DNA of 64,000 bases from JABFXX01 sp046160585 (GTDB lineage: Bacteria; Myxococcota_A; Polyangia; Haliangiales; Haliangiaceae): contig JBJXGN010000171.1 of NCBI GenBank assembly GCA_046160585.1, forward strand, positions 14,036 through 78,035, in the 5' to 3' direction. The notes under the pieces were generated by a model that was given only the letters and a program-made list of their open reading frames with translations, had not been told where the DNA came from and made no database searches. A program made the position numbers and the translations under genes. Below are positions 62,188 to 64,000 of the stretch, one piece after another; the stretch's first letter is position 1; each line of letters starts with the position of its first letter.

Positions 62188-63765
62188 GTGGCCTCCAACG
62201 ACGAGAAAGGCACTCCCGCTGGTGGGGATCCTACCGCCGGCGAGGCTCCTATCGCTGGGGAGGCTCCGACCGCCGATGGGGCTTCAATCGCAGGCAGTGA
62301 TCGAGTCAGCGGCACCGTCGAAAGCGCACGTGTGGTCGCTAACAGCACGAGGTTCGTTTTCGACACGAGCGACGCCACATCGGTGATCGAGCTCGGACCG
62401 CGATCGATCCCCGCGCATCTGAGCTCGACCGGGTCGCACGGAGCTCGAAAGGCGTCGAGCGTCCCGGTGGCGGGCTCGCGTGCGATCCCCACGAGCATCC
62501 CGTTGGCCATCTCGAGTACGAGCTCTGCGAACGCGTCGAGTGCACCGGGTTCCAAAGCGACCTCGCTAGCCCATCGCAGTTCCGAGTCGAAATCGTCGAC
62601 GGAGCCCGGCTTCGGGTTCCTCGATCGAACGCCCGATCGAACGCCCGATCGAACGCCCGATCGCGCGCCCGATCGCGCGCCCGATCGAACGCGCGCCGCA
62701 GCGAACGATGAAGACGCCCGCAGTGTGTTCGGCGATCCCGATGCCGACACTCGCTCCGATCACTGCAGGTCGGAACGCCACGGCTCCGATGCCACCTCCG
62801 AACCGCGCGGCTCCGATATCGGGCCACCCGCGATCCCGCGGTTCACACGCGAGGCGCTGCGTTCGTCCGCGTGGGCACGGATGGGCTCGAGCCTTCGCCG
62901 TGCCTTCCGCTTCGCGTTTCGCCAGCCACGCGCGGGCCTGTGGTCGATGCTCGTCGTCGTGTGCGCGATGACCGTCGTCGGTGTCAGCGCGCTGGCCGCG
63001 AAGCATGTCGACGCGTGGACGATGCGCCCCAGCGACGGCGGGAGCATGGTCGTGTACCTCGGCGAGGGCGTGGACGACGCGACCGCGCAGCGGCTCGTGG
63101 GCGAGCTGCAGCGCCTGCCGGGCGTCGATCGCGCCGAGCTCGTCGGTCCGGAGGAGTCGGCGAAGCGCTTGCAGCAGGCGCTCGGCGGCGATTCTTCGAT
63201 GATGGAAGGCATCGACGTGGCGGCGCTGCCCGCGAGCGTCGAGGTCACGCTCGCCCCCGGTGTGCGCGACGTGGTGGCGATGAGCCCGACCGTGCGCGCC
63301 CTGCGTGCGGCGCAGGGCGTCGACGACATCGTCCTCGACGAAGCGAACGAAGATCGCGCTCGCGCGGCGCTCGGTACCGTGCGCACGATCGTGTGGACCG
63401 GCGCGGCGCTACTTGCGGGCCTCGCGCTGATCATCGCGTTGGCGACGATCCGGCTTCGCCTCGACCGCGATCCCGAGGAGCAGCGTGTCGCGCACCTGCT
63501 CGGCGCGGGACCGACGTTTCTGCTCACCCCGTCGATGATCGCGGGCGTGATCATCGGCGCGCTCGCCGCGGTGATCGCCGGGGCTGCGATCATCGGGGCG
63601 CTGTTCGCGTACGGCGACACTGTCGTCGCCGCCCTCGCCGGACCGCTCGGCGCGATCGAGCTCGCGATGCCGGCGCCGATCGAGCTCGCGATGTTCGTCG
63701 GGCTGGGTGCGGCGCTCGGTCTCCTCGGTGGCGGGCTCGCAGGAGCATCGCGTGTCGCGCGTTAG
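62188..63765 (+). CDS. ftsX: FtsX-like permease subunit with long low-complexity N-terminus
   Basis: A 525-residue protein, much longer than normal FtsX (about 300). The first 220 residues are low-complexity and include a Thr-Pro-Asp-Arg repeat. Residues about 235-525 form the FtsX core: a first transmembrane helix (GLWSMLVVVCAMTVVGVSALAA), an extracellular domain (VVYLGEGVDDATAQRLVGELQRLPGVDRAELV), and three helices near the C-terminus (IVWTGAALLAGLALIIALATI and following). FtsEX normally signals from the cytosol to a peptidoglycan hydrolase. GTG 62188 is the start. Confidence 0.82.
   Translation: MASNDEKGTPAGGDPTAGEAPIAGEAPTADGASIAGSDRVSGTVESARVVANSTRFVFDTSDATSVIELGPRSIPAHLSSTGSHGARKASSVPVAGSRAIPTSIPLAISSTSSANASSAPGSKATSLAHRSSESKSSTEPGFGFLDRTPDRTPDRTPDRAPDRAPDRTRAAANDEDARSVFGDPDADTRSDHCRSERHGSDATSEPRGSDIGPPAIPRFTREALRSSAWARMGSSLRRAFRFAFRQPRAGLWSMLVVVCAMTVVGVSALAAKHVDAWTMRPSDGGSMVVYLGEGVDDATAQRLVGELQRLPGVDRAELVGPEESAKRLQQALGGDSSMMEGIDVAALPASVEVTLAPGVRDVVAMSPTVRALRAAQGVDDIVLDEANEDRARAALGTVRTIVWTGAALLAGLALIIALATIRLRLDRDPEEQRVAHLLGAGPTFLLTPSMIAGVIIGALAAVIAGAAIIGALFAYGDTVVAALAGPLGAIELAMPAPIELAMFVGLGAALGLLGGGLAGASRVAR
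62622..62693 (+). repeat. 12-bp tandem repeat inside ftsX
   Basis: A unit of the type CGAACGCCCGAT is repeated about six times in frame, encoding Thr/Ala-Pro-Asp-Arg. Copy number changes would not shift the frame. Confidence 0.75.
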
Positions 63766-64000
63766 CGTGTCGGGTTTGCGGAAGCGCGGCGTGTCATGCG
63801 CGAATCGGCGTCGCGGACTCGCGATGTTCGCGTCGGGCGCGCTCGCGTTTGCGGTGTTCGGCACCGCGTTCGCCGACGACCACGATCACCGCGACACGTC
63901 GAACACGTCGAACACGTCGAACACGTCGAACACGTCGAACACGTCGAACACGTCGAACACGTCGAACACGTCGAACACGTCGAACACGTCGACCACGTCG
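63752..64000 (+). CDS. Exported protein with Thr-Ser-Asn repeat, cut by the window end
   Basis: The first 83 codons of a gene overlapping the ftsX end by 14 bases. GTG 63752 has AGGAG six bases upstream; GTG 63767 is the next alternative. The N-terminus has a basic region, a hydrophobic signal (FASGALAFAVFGTAFA) and then DDHDHRD followed by at least ten TSN repeats. By analogy with other ftsEX loci it could be the partner peptidoglycan hydrolase, but no catalytic domain is in view. Confidence 0.6.
   Translation, partial: MSRVSVSGLRKRGVSCANRRRGLAMFASGALAFAVFGTAFADDHDHRDTSNTSNTSNTSNTSNTSNTSNTSNTSNTSNTSTTS
63896..63994 (+). repeat. 9-bp tandem repeat encoding Thr-Ser-Asn
   Basis: ACGTCGAAC occurs ten times perfectly and once with a change (AAC to ACC). 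It is in frame, so length variants would keep the reading frame. The run continues to the end of the window. Confidence 0.9.

Noticed and set aside
63896..64000. Regular short repeats that could be mistaken for a CRISPR array.
   Set aside because: The unit is 9 bp with no spacers and is in frame with a signal-peptide-bearing gene.

Overview
The window is uniformly GC-rich with strong G/C third-position bias. Its gene content points to a deltaproteobacterial lineage, most likely Myxococcota. It has many Ser/Thr kinases, OmpA and other proteins with acidic calcium-binding (TSP3-like) repeats, many small lipoproteins, a MYXO-CTERM-like tail, CAP-domain and collagen-like lipoproteins, and a sigma-54/sigma-28 flagellar hierarchy. 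The taxonomic placement is inference. No rRNA, tRNA, transposon, prophage or CRISPR was seen.

Region 1 (1-11858) is the late part of a flagellar cluster on the + strand, with most genes overlapping at stop/start codons: flhG (3' part), fliA, flgF-G-A-H-I, an flgJ whose C-terminus is an M23 peptidase, flgM, flgN, flgK, flgL, flagellin, fliD, fliS and a fliT-like gene. Region 2 (11872-21475) is a pseudaminic-acid and flagellin-glycosylation island. pseC-pseB-pseG (+) converge on fliL-pseI-pseH-methylase-pseF-maf-flhG2 (-). Both arms have a sigma-54-like promoter. Region 3 (21541-26046) holds regulators: a receiver protein, a Ser/Thr kinase with an unusual catalytic loop, a hybrid histidine kinase and an FlrA/FleQ-like sigma-54 activator followed by a clear intrinsic terminator.

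Region 4 (26134-46122) is mostly envelope and accessory genes: OmpA/TSP3, a 1222-residue repeat lipoprotein, two DUF4241-like proteins with lysine/alanine-rich tails, SUI1, a GH92 mannosidase, an ADP-ribosylglycohydrolase, YgiQ, a Ser/Thr kinase and a thioredoxin. Region 5 (46203-48861) returns to motility control with a second FliA paralogue, a CheY-like receiver and an NtrC-type activator. Region 6 (48812-61053) holds a PHP hydrolase, an SDR, an acidic-repeat membrane protein, a lipoprotein truncated globin, two CAP lipoproteins, and a cobalamin riboswitch driving btuB plus a beta-propeller lipoprotein. A metalloprotease and a collagen-like lipoprotein follow. Region 7 (61142-64000) is an ftsE-small gene-ftsX cluster in which FtsE has lost its catalytic motifs, followed by a cut-off exported protein with a Thr-Ser-Asn repeat.

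The most notable observations are these. Four sigma-54-like promoters sit 14-15 nt from start codons, implying nearly leaderless mRNAs. An almost identical 18-bp element lies 84-99 bp upstream of two of them. There is a possible BtuG-like partner for BtuB under a B12 riboswitch, and a degenerate FtsE.
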